This document shows, in pieces, positions 10,448-20,411 of a DNA stretch of 64,000 nt. Source of the DNA: Chara braunii (Eukaryota > Streptophyta > Charophyceae > Charales > Characeae); contig BFEA01000535.1 of assembly GCA_003427395.1 (NCBI GenBank), forward strand, positions 214,607-278,606, read 5' to 3'. How positions within the stretch are numbered: position 1 is the first letter of the stretch; the number at the start of each line of letters is the position of its first letter. The notes below the pieces were generated by a model. It did not search any database. It had not been told where the DNA came from and worked only from the letters and a program-made list of their open reading frames with translations. The translations under genes were made by a program, and so were the position numbers.

Positions 10448-10459
10448 GTTAACCTTGTA

Positions 10460-11056
10460 CTGGTGCTATCTTAGGAGGCCTAGCATTGTTTTCAAGTGCT
10501 CAACGTGCTCCTCTACAGTCCTACTAAAGATGAGAATATCGTCGAGGTACACGACGATAAACTTGTCTAAGTAATCATGAAAAATCCTGTTCATCACGTG
10601 CTGGAACGTACCAAGCGCATTGCATAGTTCAAAGGGCATCACCGCAAACTCGTATAGACCGTACCTAGTCTGAAATGCGGTTTTGTGCTGATCCTCAGGC
10701 CTAATGGCAATTTGATGGTATCCGGACTTCAGATCTATTTTGGTGAACTACCGGCATCCCTGCGCTCTATCCAAGAGGTCGTCGATGCGGGGTAGGGGCT
10801 CCGCGTTCTTAACGGTGATGGCATTGAGGCCCCTATAGTCAATGCACATCCTCAAGGTACCTCCCTTCTTAGGCACGAATAGTACTGGAGCGCCGTAAGG
10901 GGAGGTACTAGGCCGTATCCATCCCTTCTCTGTGAGTTCCTTGAGCTGGCGGCGGAGCTCATCTAACTCTGCAGGAGACATCCTATAGATTCGTCCTCTA
11001 GGCACCTTACTACCTTGGACAACCTCTATTGCATGGACAACCTCCCTTTCTACCAC
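10460..11056 (-). CDS. E2 reverse transcriptase, fingers and palm
   Basis: The first part (10748-11056) has [13 protein letters not shown], the APVLFVPKK fingers motif and [15 protein letters not shown]. After one in-frame stop near 10745 the reading continues through [18 protein letters not shown] to the active site [11 protein letters not shown] (~10540), with both catalytic Asp residues intact. The usual MPFGLTNAP reads MPFELCNAL. It copies element RNA into cDNA inside virus-like particles. It is broken only by the stop. Confidence 0.85.
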
Positions 11057-11176
11057 GCCTGTGGGCTCCTAAAAAAGGTCTGAATATTGTGCGACGACTG
11101 ATTCTATCTCTGGGGATGTTTTTATGGCCTCCCCTTTCTCAGAGACAAATACAAGATACATGCCCTCCTCGCGATT

Positions 11177-11970
11177 CTACTTATAATAGTTATAGAAGAA
11201 TGATGCACACATGCACCAGTAGTTTTCTATCAGACTGCTAGCTTTGAACTTTTGCAATCTAACACATCTACCGTTGGGCAATTTGTGCATCAATACCTTT
11301 CTATCCCAGTCAAATTGCGGTTGCGCGACCTCGAGGTAGTACATACCTAGGAGCATATCAAAGGGCAGTTCGTCGCTAACCATGAAGGAGATTTTATGAC
11401 TCACTTCCCCTCCTCCATAGGAGAAGGTGCAGACTACGTCCTTGACATAGTCTTTACCAACATTTGGTGCTTGTTGGCCAGCGTAGAAGCTACGGTTCTG
11501 CTAAGCCGCTGCACTTGGTCCCCTAAGCGCAGACTGTCCACACAAGCACGACTGATGAAGTTTCGTGTAGAGCCTATGTCTGCGAAGGCGCCAACCTTGC
11601 GGCCACCTACATTAACCTCTACCACGAAATGTTCACCCTTTGGACCTCTACTTATCATCGCCCAAGAGTCCCTGGGATCCTTCCCTGACCACTCAGTCTC
11701 TAACTCCTCTAGGGCCTCAGACACATCTCTCGAACAAAGCGTCGGTGGGTCTGAATGTGTCTGCGGGGCGATACGTGGGTCACTAGCCTTGGCCAACGCC
11801 TGAAGTGGGGAAGGCAATGTAACCACTTCAGCGCGAGTAAGAGCGGCTAAAACTCCTACTGGCCCGAGGTGTTTCCCTGCGAAGTGCTCGCAGAAGCATC
11901 GCCAGAGTTTAAAGATAGTCCCACTACTGTTGGTGAGGCTACCCTCGTCAAGACTTTCTTGCCTCGACAC
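11177..11970 (-). CDS. E2 aspartic protease region
   Basis: Frame 11434-11970 carries the spacer after gag and the protease N-terminal half with the loop DIGSTRNFIS (usual DSGSTRN). Frame 11177-11404 carries the C-terminal half (LPFDMLLGMYYLE, where sister elements have MDW). The two are joined by a frame change near 11420. The protease frame overlaps the end of gag over 11856-11970, so gag and pol are in different frames. Confidence 0.75.
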
Positions 11971-12953
11971 GTTCTAGACGTGTGGCCATAGTTGCCACAG
12001 TTCATGCACGTGCCCCTAGCAACTCGGTCTCTCCACACCTCGTACTCTAAACCAAGCTTCACCCAGGCAAGTGTGCCTTGGTCGCCCTGACCCGTGGACC
12101 GTACTACCCTCTTTTTCTCGGTCCCCCTAGCCTTTTCCTTAATGGGTACCACGACTCCCCCATCTGAAGTCTCACTAGCCCCATCATGCTTTGTCTCCTC
12201 CCCAAGGTCTGGGAAGTTGTCAATTTCTGTCGCCTGACCATCATGGTCGACGAACATTAGTTGACCTTTCTTTTTCCATTCCTGGGGTAATCTCTTCTTC
12301 CTACCATCGCCCTGACTCTGATGCGCGGACCCCAACTTAGCCTCTATGTCTAAGGCTTTCTTGCTGAAAGAGGCGAAGGTGTGCTGTTCGACATAGGCTT
12401 CATCAACCAGCTTGGTCCTTACCTCTGCAGGTAGGCACCTTAGGTAATCCGTCAGGAGAACCTGCTGGTCAAAACGCACACTAGGTGCCACGAGTAAACG
12501 TTCTACGGTGTCTGTTAGCTCTCTAACATTCTTGAACCTGCGGGAACAAAGACTGTTGATAGCATCGGTGGCCTTCTGAGCCCCTTGCGGGTCATGCCAT
12601 CTGTTATACACGGACCGTACGAACTCTTCCAATGTCTGGGCCTGTGCCCAAGCATCGAAGTTTTGACCGTAGCCCTGTTGCTGCACTAAGCCATTCAACC
12701 AACGGGCTGCTGACCCCTCTAAAAAGGAGGCAGCCACTACAACTTCGTGCTCTGGCCTGGTAAGTTTGTGCCTCACATAGGTAGGCACCGTTCTTACCCA
12801 GGTATCCAAGTCATCATCCTTCTTCCTGTCGTCGAAGAAGGGCTTAGGACTCATCAGGGGTATCTTGGGCATCCACTGCATCGTTTGCATAGGCTGCATG
12901 GGCCCAGGGGCTTGCTGCAGCGGCTGCATAGCCACTGAAACAGGCTGTTGCAC
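11856..12953 (-). CDS. E2 gag, capsid and zinc knuckle
   Basis: 365-residue frame. A Gln/Met/Pro-rich start is followed by a typical retrotransposon-gag capsid domain (VVVAASFLEGSAARWLNG, VRSVYNRWHDPQG, LLTDYLRCLPAEVRTKL). A basic linker leads to a complete CCHC knuckle (CMNCGNYGHTSRTC). The upstream frame (12854-13807) overlaps it, and a frame change near 12955 links them. It builds the virus-like particle and binds RNA. Confidence 0.88.
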   Translation of the reverse strand: MQQPVSVAMQPLQQAPGPMQPMQTMQWMPKIPLMSPKPFFDDRKKDDDLDTWVRTVPTYVRHKLTRPEHEVVVAASFLEGSAARWLNGLVQQQGYGQNFDAWAQAQTLEEFVRSVYNRWHDPQGAQKATDAINSLCSRRFKNVRELTDTVERLLVAPSVRFDQQVLLTDYLRCLPAEVRTKLVDEAYVEQHTFASFSKKALDIEAKLGSAHQSQGDGRKKRLPQEWKKKGQLMFVDHDGQATEIDNFPDLGEETKHDGASETSDGGVVVPIKEKARGTEKKRVVRSTGQGDQGTLAWVKLGLEYEVWRDRVARGTCMNCGNYGHTSRTCRGKKVLTRVASPTVVGLSLNSGDASASTSQGNTSGQ

Positions 12954-13807
12954 ACTAACTGGGCCTGGCTTGACAGTGGGACTGTAGTGACCACTGTCGT
13001 AGATGGTACGACTGAGACTCTATGAACCGGACCACTAGTTGCTACTAAACCACCTGGAGGGGGTATGCCAAACATAGGAGAGAAAGTTGGCCCTATGTGT
13101 TGCGGCATCGATGAAGGACCTGCACCCACAGGGGGAACTACAGCAAACTGTGGCTGCCTCATCATCGTATGAGGAGCCTGGAGTTCAGCCAGGATTTGTT
13201 TCTGGCCTGCTACCAATTCGGCCAGCAATTCCTGCTGGACATTCTGCGCTTCTGCCACTGATAGTAAAGCATTACGCAGCACACGGACAACAGGGTCTAA
13301 TGCCGCCTCATCTAGTCCTTCCAGTCTGCCTAGCTCCTCTCTTCTATTACCTAGTCTAGCTTTTCTCAGGATTGCTCTCCTTCTCCTCTCTGCTGCCTCG
13401 TCCAATTGCCGTTGTAGCTCATCCTGAGGATCTTCTGCTTGGAGGATTTCATAATCCTCCGGCGTGAGTTGAGTCTGCTGGCTGACTCGCAAGCTAGCAG
13501 TCTGACGAATGGACCCCTGAGAACCACTCTGACTGACTCCTGACGAAGTGGACTGTGAAGATGTTTGCGACATGGTAGATGAAGTAGCCATGGCTGCACC
13601 GGTGCTAGCTGAAACTCTAGTCCTGGCACTATCCTCAATTGCCCTCGCCCTCCTTGCCGCTGCTCTCTCTCTAGCCTCTCTCCGCAGTCTTCTCTCGTCT
13701 CCTGGACCTAACCCCAAGAATGTCAAGGGTTGACTACGAGCAGTCCCACGAGTAGTCCTACGGTCGTCCACTAACAACTCCTCCTCACTAGTGCTTGCAT
13801 CACTCAT
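12854..13807 (-). CDS. E2 gag N-terminal region
   Basis: 317-residue frame starting at an ATG 5' of all other gag coding (MSDASTSEEELLVDD). The N-terminus is acidic/Ser-rich and is followed by Arg/Ala-rich helix (RRLREARERAAARRARAIE as the theme), a Ser/Gln/Thr linker and a second helical charged block (DELQRQLDEAAERRRRAI). This is the usual disordered plus coiled-coil gag N-terminus. The last ~30 residues are out of the true frame. Confidence 0.8.
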   Translation of the reverse strand: MSDASTSEEELLVDDRRTTRGTARSQPLTFLGLGPGDERRLRREARERAAARRARAIEDSARTRVSASTGAAMATSSTMSQTSSQSTSSGVSQSGSQGSIRQTASLRVSQQTQLTPEDYEILQAEDPQDELQRQLDEAAERRRRAILRKARLGNRREELGRLEGLDEAALDPVVRVLRNALLSVAEAQNVQQELLAELVAGQKQILAELQAPHTMMRQPQFAVVPPVGAGPSSMPQHIGPTFSPMFGIPPPGGLVATSGPVHRVSVVPSTTVVTTVPLSSQAQLVCNSLFQWLCSRCSKPLGPCSLCKRCSGCPRYP

Positions 13808-13892
13808 GAGCTACAGTGTGTGTGATCTAAACTAGAATCCACACTGAATCCTACCTTAGCCTGACACACAACCGATTATGAATCACAACTAA

Positions 13893-13896
13893 TTTC
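13893..13896. repeat. E3 target-site duplication, left (TTTC)
   Basis: TTTC directly outside the left LTR of E3, matched by TTTC at 22563-22566. It shows that E3 entered E2 by one integration event. Confidence 0.75.
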
Positions 13897-14981
13897 TGCA
13901 ATGAACCCAAGATGAATACGAATGTCAGCAGTGCAAGTCCAGATTATCGAGCAGCTGATAGTTTCCAATAATCAAATAGTATCCAGAAAGAGAGAGGTGA
14001 GCTAATCATACACAAACGAAGAGGAAGGAGGGAGATAAGACAAAGGAGAGGAAGATACAATGCCCACTCCTTCTCCGGGCTCCTTCCTTGACCGCCACCT
14101 CACAATAACCNCTCCTTCTCCGGGCTCCTTCCTTGACCGCCACCTCACAATAACCAGTAATCTGAACACATATCGAAGTCCTGTTACAATGTGCCACGTG
14201 GCACCCAATAAACCTCTCATTAGCACTGGAGTCACATTGACATGAAGATCCCAGGTACGTATCCACAACCTCCTCACAGTCCCGATCTCCTCATGAACTG
14301 ACGATGAAACAACCTTGATATCTCCCTGAAGTGATGATGGAATAGAACAGCAATGCCGGTCCTGTAGACCCGACAATGTCATATGTGGCAACAGCCACGT
14401 CAGCAACAACACATGGCAATGCCACGTCAGCAAGCCTTGAAGACAGTAGCCCGCCAGTCAGCGCACCAGCCAGCAGCGTGTTGCTGCTATCTCGCCAACG
14501 CCAGCGTAATGCCAGCGTCCACCAGCGTCGCAGCATCCAGCCAGCGACGTGCCGTCAACGCGTAGAGCAGCGTCAACGCAAGACAAAAAGAATGAATGTC
14601 AAAGCCAGGGAGTCCACGCTTATGTAGCGTTGACTCGGGGTCTGGACCCCGGCTGCTGCAGACTCCAGCCATCCAGATCTTGACATCGGGAAGGGCATGA
14701 ATCGATCTGAAACTGTATCCTCTTCGGCCTGGATGCATGTCTTGGTACCTGCGCACAACAAGTGGATGTATCCAACCAAGGGCCTGGCGTGGTACCTTTG
14801 ACTTGACAGTTGACTTTGACTCTTGAATTTCCTGATCTTAGCACTTGGGTCCCATAGCCACGTGCGGCCTTCTCAGTTCTGGGCATGTGTTGGTCACACA
14901 GCCCAGCGCAGACCAATTCTGGTCTGCGTGGCCTGGGGCTGAGTTTTGGGCCCCGGGCTACTTCTGAACAGGGTTACTACA
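13897..14981 (-). repeat. E3 3' LTR
   Basis: 1085 bases. A 44-base unit is present twice (14067-14110 and 14112-14155) with one N exactly between the copies. The partner LTR shows the same arrangement. The minus strand before it (GGGACAGCAGGAA) is the likely polypurine tract. Confidence 0.9.
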
Positions 14982-15020
14982 TTCCTGCTGTCCCATTTTC
15001 GAGTTCCACCGCAGAAATAA

Positions 15021-15914
15021 TTAAGACTTTAACCCTCGTTCATAAGCAGCAACGATGTCAGGAGCAGTCTCAAGTAGTTCCTTCTTGCTGAACCATCGGT
15101 CCTCTGATGGTTGTTGAGATTTGAAACGTACCTTGAACTGCTTTTGAGGACGTTCACGTGCTCCTGTAGAAAAGAACCCGTGTTCTATGATTCTGTCGAC
15201 TTCATAGCTTCCTTCCATTGATGGTGGAATCATAGAGGGTCTGTTAGNAAAATCATTTCCTTCTACATAAGGCAATAGTTTGGACGCATGAAAGACAGGA
15301 TAAGTCTTAAGATGAGGGGGAATATCAATGCGATAAGATGGTCCCTCAACATCCCCAATGACTTTGAGAACTTCCCAGGGTCCAAAATAGACAGGCAGGA
15401 GTTTCTGAGACACATCTTCTTCTAGTGAGAACTCTTTAGACTTGACCCAAACTAAATCACCTACCTTGAATGTCGATGGTCGACAATGCTTATTAGCTCG
15501 GTTTATCATTTGTTCTTGAGCTTTCTTTAGGTTCTCTTTCACTTTCTTAATGTCTTCTTGAAACAATACTGCATATTCACGAGTCCCTGGCGGTAACCTG
15601 GGAAATTGGTCCCGTGTTAATACATTAATGGGATGCCTCGGTTTCCACCCCTTGTGCAGTGCATTAGGTGTACGTCTAGTTGCAGTATGAACACTGCTAT
15701 TATATGCACTGGTTATTTTGGGTAAGTTCTCGTCCCAATCGATCTGATCGGGTCTTACGTACATACGCAAGAGCTGTTGGCACAAGAAGTTCATTTGTGC
15801 ACTTTGCCCATTCATTTCAGGGTGTCGCCCTGACGACATGGTCAAACGAGTACCGTATGCCTCCATCAGCTTTTGCCATAGCATACTTGTGAATCTCGCA
15901 TCTCGATCAGACAC
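15021..15914 (-). CDS. E3 integrase, core end to C-terminus
   Basis: 297-residue frame with the second catalytic Asp in MSDRDARFTS and the region SSGRHPEMNGQSAQMN. E5 and E8-type elements have NGQTEQMN, so the catalytic Glu position reads Ala here, which predicts an inactive enzyme. Then come YNSSVHTATRRTPNAL, the GPY/F module (VYFGPWEVLKVIGD, YPVFHASKLLPYV) and a chromodomain-like tail (YEVDRIIEH ... VRF ... EDRWFSKKEL). The first catalytic Asp is in the 15866-16540 frame. Confidence 0.9.
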   Translation of the reverse strand: MSDRDARFTSMLWQKLMEAYGTRLTMSSGRHPEMNGQSAQMNFLCQQLLRMYVRPDQIDWDENLPKITSAYNSSVHTATRRTPNALHKGWKPRHPINVLTRDQFPRLPPGTREYAVLFQEDIKKVKENLKKAQEQMINRANKHCRPSTFKVGDLVWVKSKEFSLEEDVSQKLLPVYFGPWEVLKVIGDVEGPSYRIDIPPHLKTYPVFHASKLLPYVEGNDFXNRPSMIPPSMEGSYEVDRIIEHGFFSTGARERPQKQFKVRFKSQQPSEDRWFSKKELLETAPDIVAAYERGLKS

Positions 15915-16540
15915 AATAGAAACCCATATTCAGTCACCCATCGCATCTGAAATTTCTGAATCACAAGTTCAGTCCGTGCTTCAGCAGGTAAGGGAACAAA
16001 CATAGCATACTTAGAGAAACGGTCAACAATAACCATCACTTGACTATTGCCATTGCGGCTCTTTGTGAGACTCATGAAGTCCATTGAGATAGACTCACCT
16101 GGTTCACTCGGAATCGACAATGGTCTCAGTAGACCAAGAGGGTTCTCGTGTGAAGGTTTGTTTCTATGGCACACCAGACAGGTACGAACGTAGGTTAGTA
16201 CATCTTCCTTTAGTCCCTTCCACTCGAAGCGTTCTCTGACCTCAGCGTTAGTTTTCTTAAACCCAAAGTGCCCCTCAAAGTCGTGACATTCTCCAATCAC
16301 CAGACTTTTAATCTCTTCTTTGTGAGGGATACAAAGTCTTTGTTCAGTTTGGTCAATCAAGAAAAGCAAACCATCGGCTATTTTGTAGTTGGGAAGTAGA
16401 GATGGGTCTTTGACAATAGTGTCAAGGATAGGCTTCCAGATAGGATCACTAGCATACCCTTGGCAAATTTTTTTCTTCAAATCACTCCACACATCCAAAT
16501 AAGAGACAATAGTCCCGAAGAAGTCACTTCGCCTGGACAA
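15866..16540 (-). CDS. E3 integrase zinc-binding domain and core start
   Basis: Starts at the RNase H/integrase junction (MSRRSDFFGTIVSYLD). The HHCC domain is visible (GECHDFEGHFGFKKT ... VRTCLVCHRNK), then the first catalytic Asp in SMDFMS and VIVDRFSKYAMFVPL. A frame change after WVTEYGF puts the second Asp into the 15021-15914 frame, with a 49-base overlap. Confidence 0.88.
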   Translation of the reverse strand: MSRRSDFFGTIVSYLDVWSDLKKKICQGYASDPIWKPILDTIVKDPSLLPNYKIADGLLFLIDQTEQRLCIPHKEEIKSLVIGECHDFEGHFGFKKTNAEVRERFEWKGLKEDVLTYVRTCLVCHRNKPSHENPLGLLRPLSIPSEPGESISMDFMSLTKSRNGNSQVMVIVDRFSKYAMFVPLPAEARTELVIQKFQMRWVTEYGFLLCLIEMRDSQVCYGKS

Positions 16541-16559
16541 TGCATCTGCAAACGTGTTA

Positions 16560-16990
16560 GACTTTCCTTTGATTGTTTTCAGTTCAAAGTCAAAGGTATC
16601 AAGAAAAGCAGACCATCATACCAGTTTGTCAGAGAGCTTAGGCGTGTCTTTATCCACTGCAAGGTAGAGTGGTCTCAGTACACAGTGAAGTGTCTCCCTA
16701 ACAAGTAGTGCTTCCAGGTTTTCAGAGCACAGACTAAGGCATACAATTCCCTTTCATATGTGGAGTTGGCAACTTTTTCAGTGGGCAATCGGGCAGACAT
16801 AAATTCAACTAGTCTGTAACCTTTGCCATTGTCCTGTTGAAGGATGACGCCAATTCCGTACTGACTTGCGTCAGTTGTAACAATAAAGGGAAGAGATGGG
16901 TCAACAATTTTCAGAACAGGATAGTGGGTCAATGCATACTTTAGTTTCTTAAATGCAGACTCACAGTCCTTATCCCACAACCATACAGTT
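16560..16990 (-). pseudogene. E3 RNase H
   Basis: The intact segment (16675-16980) has the first acidic site in TTDASQYGIGVIL and the Glu in YERELYALVCAL, then LLGRHFTVY. A stop follows, after which traces of the YSDHETL and DALSR regions continue to ~16560. The N-terminal side meets the RT connection at another stop. RNase H of this type removes the RNA strand during cDNA synthesis. Confidence 0.78.
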
Positions 16991-16999
16991 CATTTCTTT

Positions 17000-17751
17000 A
17001 GCAATCTCCTCATTGGTGCGGTGATCAGTGAGAAGTTCCTAACAAACTTCCTATAGTAACTTGCCAAACCAAGAAAAGAGCATAATTCGGTGATTGACTT
17101 AGGTTGTGGTCAATCTCTAATTGCTGATATTTTCTTTTCCTCAGGCCTTAGACCATCTTCGTTCACTATATGCCCTAGGTATAGGACTTCCGACTTAGCG
17201 AACTCAGATTTCTTCGGGTTCGGTTTGAAGTTACCTTCTCGCAACTTCCCCAATACAAGAAGTAGGTGTTTCTCATGATCTTCTAGTGTTTTACTATACA
17301 CTAGAATATCATCAAGATACACAATGACGAACTGGTCCAACCATTGACAGAATAATTCATTCATGGACCTTTGGAAGGTCGCTGGGGCATTCGTCAGTCC
17401 GAAAGGCATTACCACGAACTCGTAGTGACCATACCTTGTTCAGAAAGCAGTCTTGTGTTGATCTGCGGGATCCACCTCGATCTGGTGGTATCCAGACTTT
17501 AGATCAATCTTGCTAAAGTACTTGCAGCCCTGCAACTGGTCCAACAAGTCGTCAATACGCGGTAGGGGTTCAACATTTTTGACAGTGACAGAGTTCAGCC
17601 CTCTATAATCAATGCAAAGACGTAACTCACCTTCCTTTTTAGGCACAAACAAGACAGGAGCGCCATAAGGAAAAGAGCTAGGGCGAATCCATCCTTTCTC
17701 AGTTAAGTCCTGGAGTTGTTTCCTCAGTTCCTCAAGTTCCCTAGGAGACAT
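17000..17751 (-). CDS. E3 reverse transcriptase
   Basis: The start segment (17440-17751) has [39 protein letters not shown] and [10 protein letters not shown]. After one stop, 17110-17415 has [12 protein letters not shown], the active site [12 protein letters not shown] with both Asp residues, and [15 protein letters not shown]. The connection ([16 protein letters not shown] type) runs to ~17000 with a further stop. This is a standard Ty3 RT order with two breaks. Confidence 0.87.
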
Positions 17752-18003
17752 TTTATAAATAGGGCCCTTGGGAGTCTTACTGTCAGGAATAATCTCAATG
17801 GTGTGCTTTATGGCACGCTCAGTCGTTCCTGTTGGTTCAATTAAGTATACTCATCTAGGAGTTTTTCAATCGAGGGTGGATAGGAAGTAGAGGACTCGCC
17901 AACTTGCTTTACTAGGACCATCATTACTTCCTGTTTCAGTTTTTTCTTTGAAACCATCGAACGAAAGGTTGCGACAAAAAGACAAACTTGAGTCAGAGCC
18001 AAA

Positions 18004-18660
18004 CTAATGATACAATTTGATAGCTTTCAGTTCTGATTGTGCGTCCCGCAATTGCACAACCTTATCTTTGAACTTGATGTCTGGGTTGGCTTCCTCGTGC
18101 CAATCCATACCCAGAATCATGTCAAACGGTAAGTTCTTCTCAATAAGAGAAGAAATTTCATGCATGATCTTCTTTCCGTCCCTCGTACGGAAGCGACACT
18201 TCACACGATCAACATATTGTGAGACAGTGATCGTGATTTTGTCTGCCAGGATAGACGTGATAGGTCGAGACAAGTTCTTTACCTTCATTCTTGCTTTCTC
18301 GGATATGTAGGATCGCGTAGACCCTGAGTCTAGTAGTGCACCCGCGCGTACGTGTGCGATTTTTATATCCGCGAGTAAGAGTTCACCCTTAGACTTTGAC
18401 TTCTTCGCCCACGGGCTTCGTAATGCCAGCAATTCGTTACCAAGCTCGTCAAGGGAGTCGTCCATAGAGACAGTACATAAGACAGGTTCATGGTGTTTTG
18501 GACAATGGACTGGAGAAGATACATCCTCTGCCATGCGAGTCGAAGGGTTGAAAGGGTTAGTAGGCGCCTTACCTTTCTCATCATCTAAACCCTTCAACTC
18601 AGTAGGAGCAGATGCTACTCCTACTGGCGGCTCGCTTTTGGGTTCCGGATTAACGGGCAC
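18004..18660 (-). CDS. E3 aspartic protease
   Basis: The frame carries a spacer after gag and then the retropepsin: LLLADIKIAHVRAGALL, an intact active-site loop DSGSTRSYIS, and LPFDMILGMDW at the C-terminus, then HEEANPDIKF. It is the best-kept protease of the E3/E5 type in the window. The first ~22 residues of the longer open frame (to 18726) are the gag knuckle read out of frame and are excluded. Confidence 0.85.
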   Translation of the reverse strand: MPVNPEPKSEPPVGVASAPTELKGLDDEKGKAPTNPFNPSTRMAEDVSSPVHCPKHHEPVLCTVSMDDSLDELGNELLALRSPWAKKSKSKGELLLADIKIAHVRAGALLDSGSTRSYISEKARMKVKNLSRPITSILADKITITVSQYVDRVKCRFRTRDGKKIMHEISSLIEKNLPFDMILGMDWHEEANPDIKFKDKVVQLRDAQSELKAIKLYH

Positions 18661-19448
18661 CATGCAATCACATACCCCGCAGTTCCACATTTTAGGCATT
18701 GCGCATAGTCCATCCGTTCTTGCCAAGTCTTTTGGTCCATATCCATCTTCTCCCAGGGTTTCCCGACCGCAATACCGGGATGCTCCGGGAACGAGCGCGG
18801 CCTCCTCCTTTTTCTTGGTGGTCGTGGTCCTCCCTTATTGACCACGACAGCAGTGACGTCCCCCTTTCCGGACTCACTGCTGCTCGTCACACCCTCGGCC
18901 TCCAACGACCACTTCTCCATAGTATCGTCGCCAAAGACGACGAGGGTGTGGTCCTGACACTTTTGGCGCCAGAGTACTCGCTTGCCTGCACCTGCACCAC
19001 CACCATACTTCACAAAAGATGCATATGTGTTTTTAACCTGAGATGTCATTTGCTCTCTTTGGAGAGCCAAATCACGGAACTGCCTATACTTATATTTGCC
19101 AGATTTAGCTGCCACGAGCTGTCCCCGGATGGGCTCGGGCAGAGCACGGGAGTATATGTACAAGACTTGGTTGTCTTGCAAGTTCAATTCTGGAACCTGC
19201 AGCAACCGGTCAACCTCCCGAGGCAGGGCTTCCACCGAGGTCCAATGTTTCTGACCAATGGTTGTGAGCTGGTCGAAGGCCTTATCGACCGTGGTCTTGT
19301 CCAAGAAGCGTTCCTTGATCTTTCCAAGGAACTGCTTCAGCGTCATTGTCCTAGCCCAGTCCCCAATGTCATCGAACTCGGCTGCGTTGACTTCGGCCGA
19401 AACCCATTCCTTAGCCTCCCCCCCTAAGCAAGAAGTAGAGAAAGCCAC
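18621..19448 (-). CDS. E3 gag, capsid and zinc knuckle
   Basis: 275-residue frame. The capsid domain (VAFSTSCLGGEAKEWVSAE, LKQFLGKIKERF, ILYIYSRALPEPIRGQL-like core) is followed by a basic/Pro linker. The knuckle CLKCGTAGYVIAWC has Tyr where the zinc-binding His should be, so zinc binding is doubtful. A stop at ~19449 separates it from the upstream segment that links to the coiled-coil frame. Confidence 0.85.
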   Translation of the reverse strand: MAFSTSCLGGEAKEWVSAEVNAAEFDDIGDWARTMTLKQFLGKIKERFLDKTTVDKAFDQLTTIGQKHWTSVEALPREVDRLLQVPELNLQDNQVLYIYSRALPEPIRGQLVAAKSGKYKYRQFRDLALQREQMTSQVKNTYASFVKYGGGAGAGKRVLWRQKCQDHTLVVFGDDTMEKWSLEAEGVTSSSESGKGDVTAVVVNKGGPRPPRKRRRPRSFPEHPGIAVGKPWEKMDMDQKTWQERMDYAQCLKCGTAGYVIAWCPLIRNPKASRQ

Positions 19449-19589
19449 TTGGGATTCAGGCTCAACAGGGGCCGTACCACAATATGTCTAAATCTCAACA
19501 ATCCACAATAGCAAATTTTTGTCCTTCTTATTGCAAAACGTGAAAGGCAGTTTCATTTTAACTTTGTCCTTGTTCTTTGGTTTCTCCGG

Positions 19590-20411
19590 TTATGCAGGGC
19601 CTTCTTTCTTTCCGTTTGGAGAACCCGGCGGACTCGACGGTTCCCCTTTCTTTTCTTCAGGTTTCTTTCCTTCCGATGTCTGTGTTTCTATCTTGAGAGA
19701 CTTCATCGCCTCTCCCATCAGTTTCTTGGCTTTTTCTTCCTTCTCCTGCTCAACCACTTTGTTCTTTCCTTTGACCAGATTCGTGACAGTCTGTAGGCAT
19801 GCGGTAAGCTCCTCAAGTCGCATGCCAAACTGATCAAGTTTCACTTCAAGGTGAGCGAGATAATTCACAAGTTGATTCCAAGAAACGGTCTGTTCTTCCC
19901 CTTCCGTTATCACCACATTCTGTCTGATCTCTTCTATTTCCTGTTCTTGCTGTCTATTTCTTTCTTTTTCTCTTCTGAATTCCTGCTTTCGGTTCTTCTC
20001 TCTCTCGAGCGCTTCTTCAAGCTGACGGATATTCTCATCCACGGTTTCCTCAGTCACAGACACTTCTTTCTTTTCACTTCCATTAGCAATCTCAGTAAAC
20101 TGGTCCATAATGTACTTATCAAGTGTCTGACGACACTTGATAAATACCTCCTGAACTTAGATGACATTAGTGCTCGTCTCAGCTGCCTCGAGAGCAGCAT
20201 GTGCTACTTCCAAGTCAAACTGACTCCGGACGTGGGCTTCCGCCTCGGCACCAGCGTCATGAAGTTCAGAAATCAAGGTAGCCAAGCGGGCGGTTAATAC
20301 TTTCTTCCGCTCGGCTATCTGTTGCTTGGTTCGTGGATCAGGTAGCTCCCCAACAGTTTGAGTCTCGAAGGATTGAGACATTGTTATATGCGTTTGCTGC
20401 ACAATAAACAA
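19590..20411 (-). CDS. E3 gag N-terminal coiled-coil region
   Basis: Two frames. The N-terminal one (20157-20411, likely start MSQSFETQTVGELPD at ~20381) has KQQIAERKKVLTARLATL. The next (19590-20108) is strongly coiled-coil (EENIRQLEEALEREKNRK theme) and contains NQLVNYLAHLEVKLDQF before a Lys/Pro tail. A stop just after 20157 divides them. E5 gag has the same NYLAHL-type block in damaged form. Confidence 0.78.
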
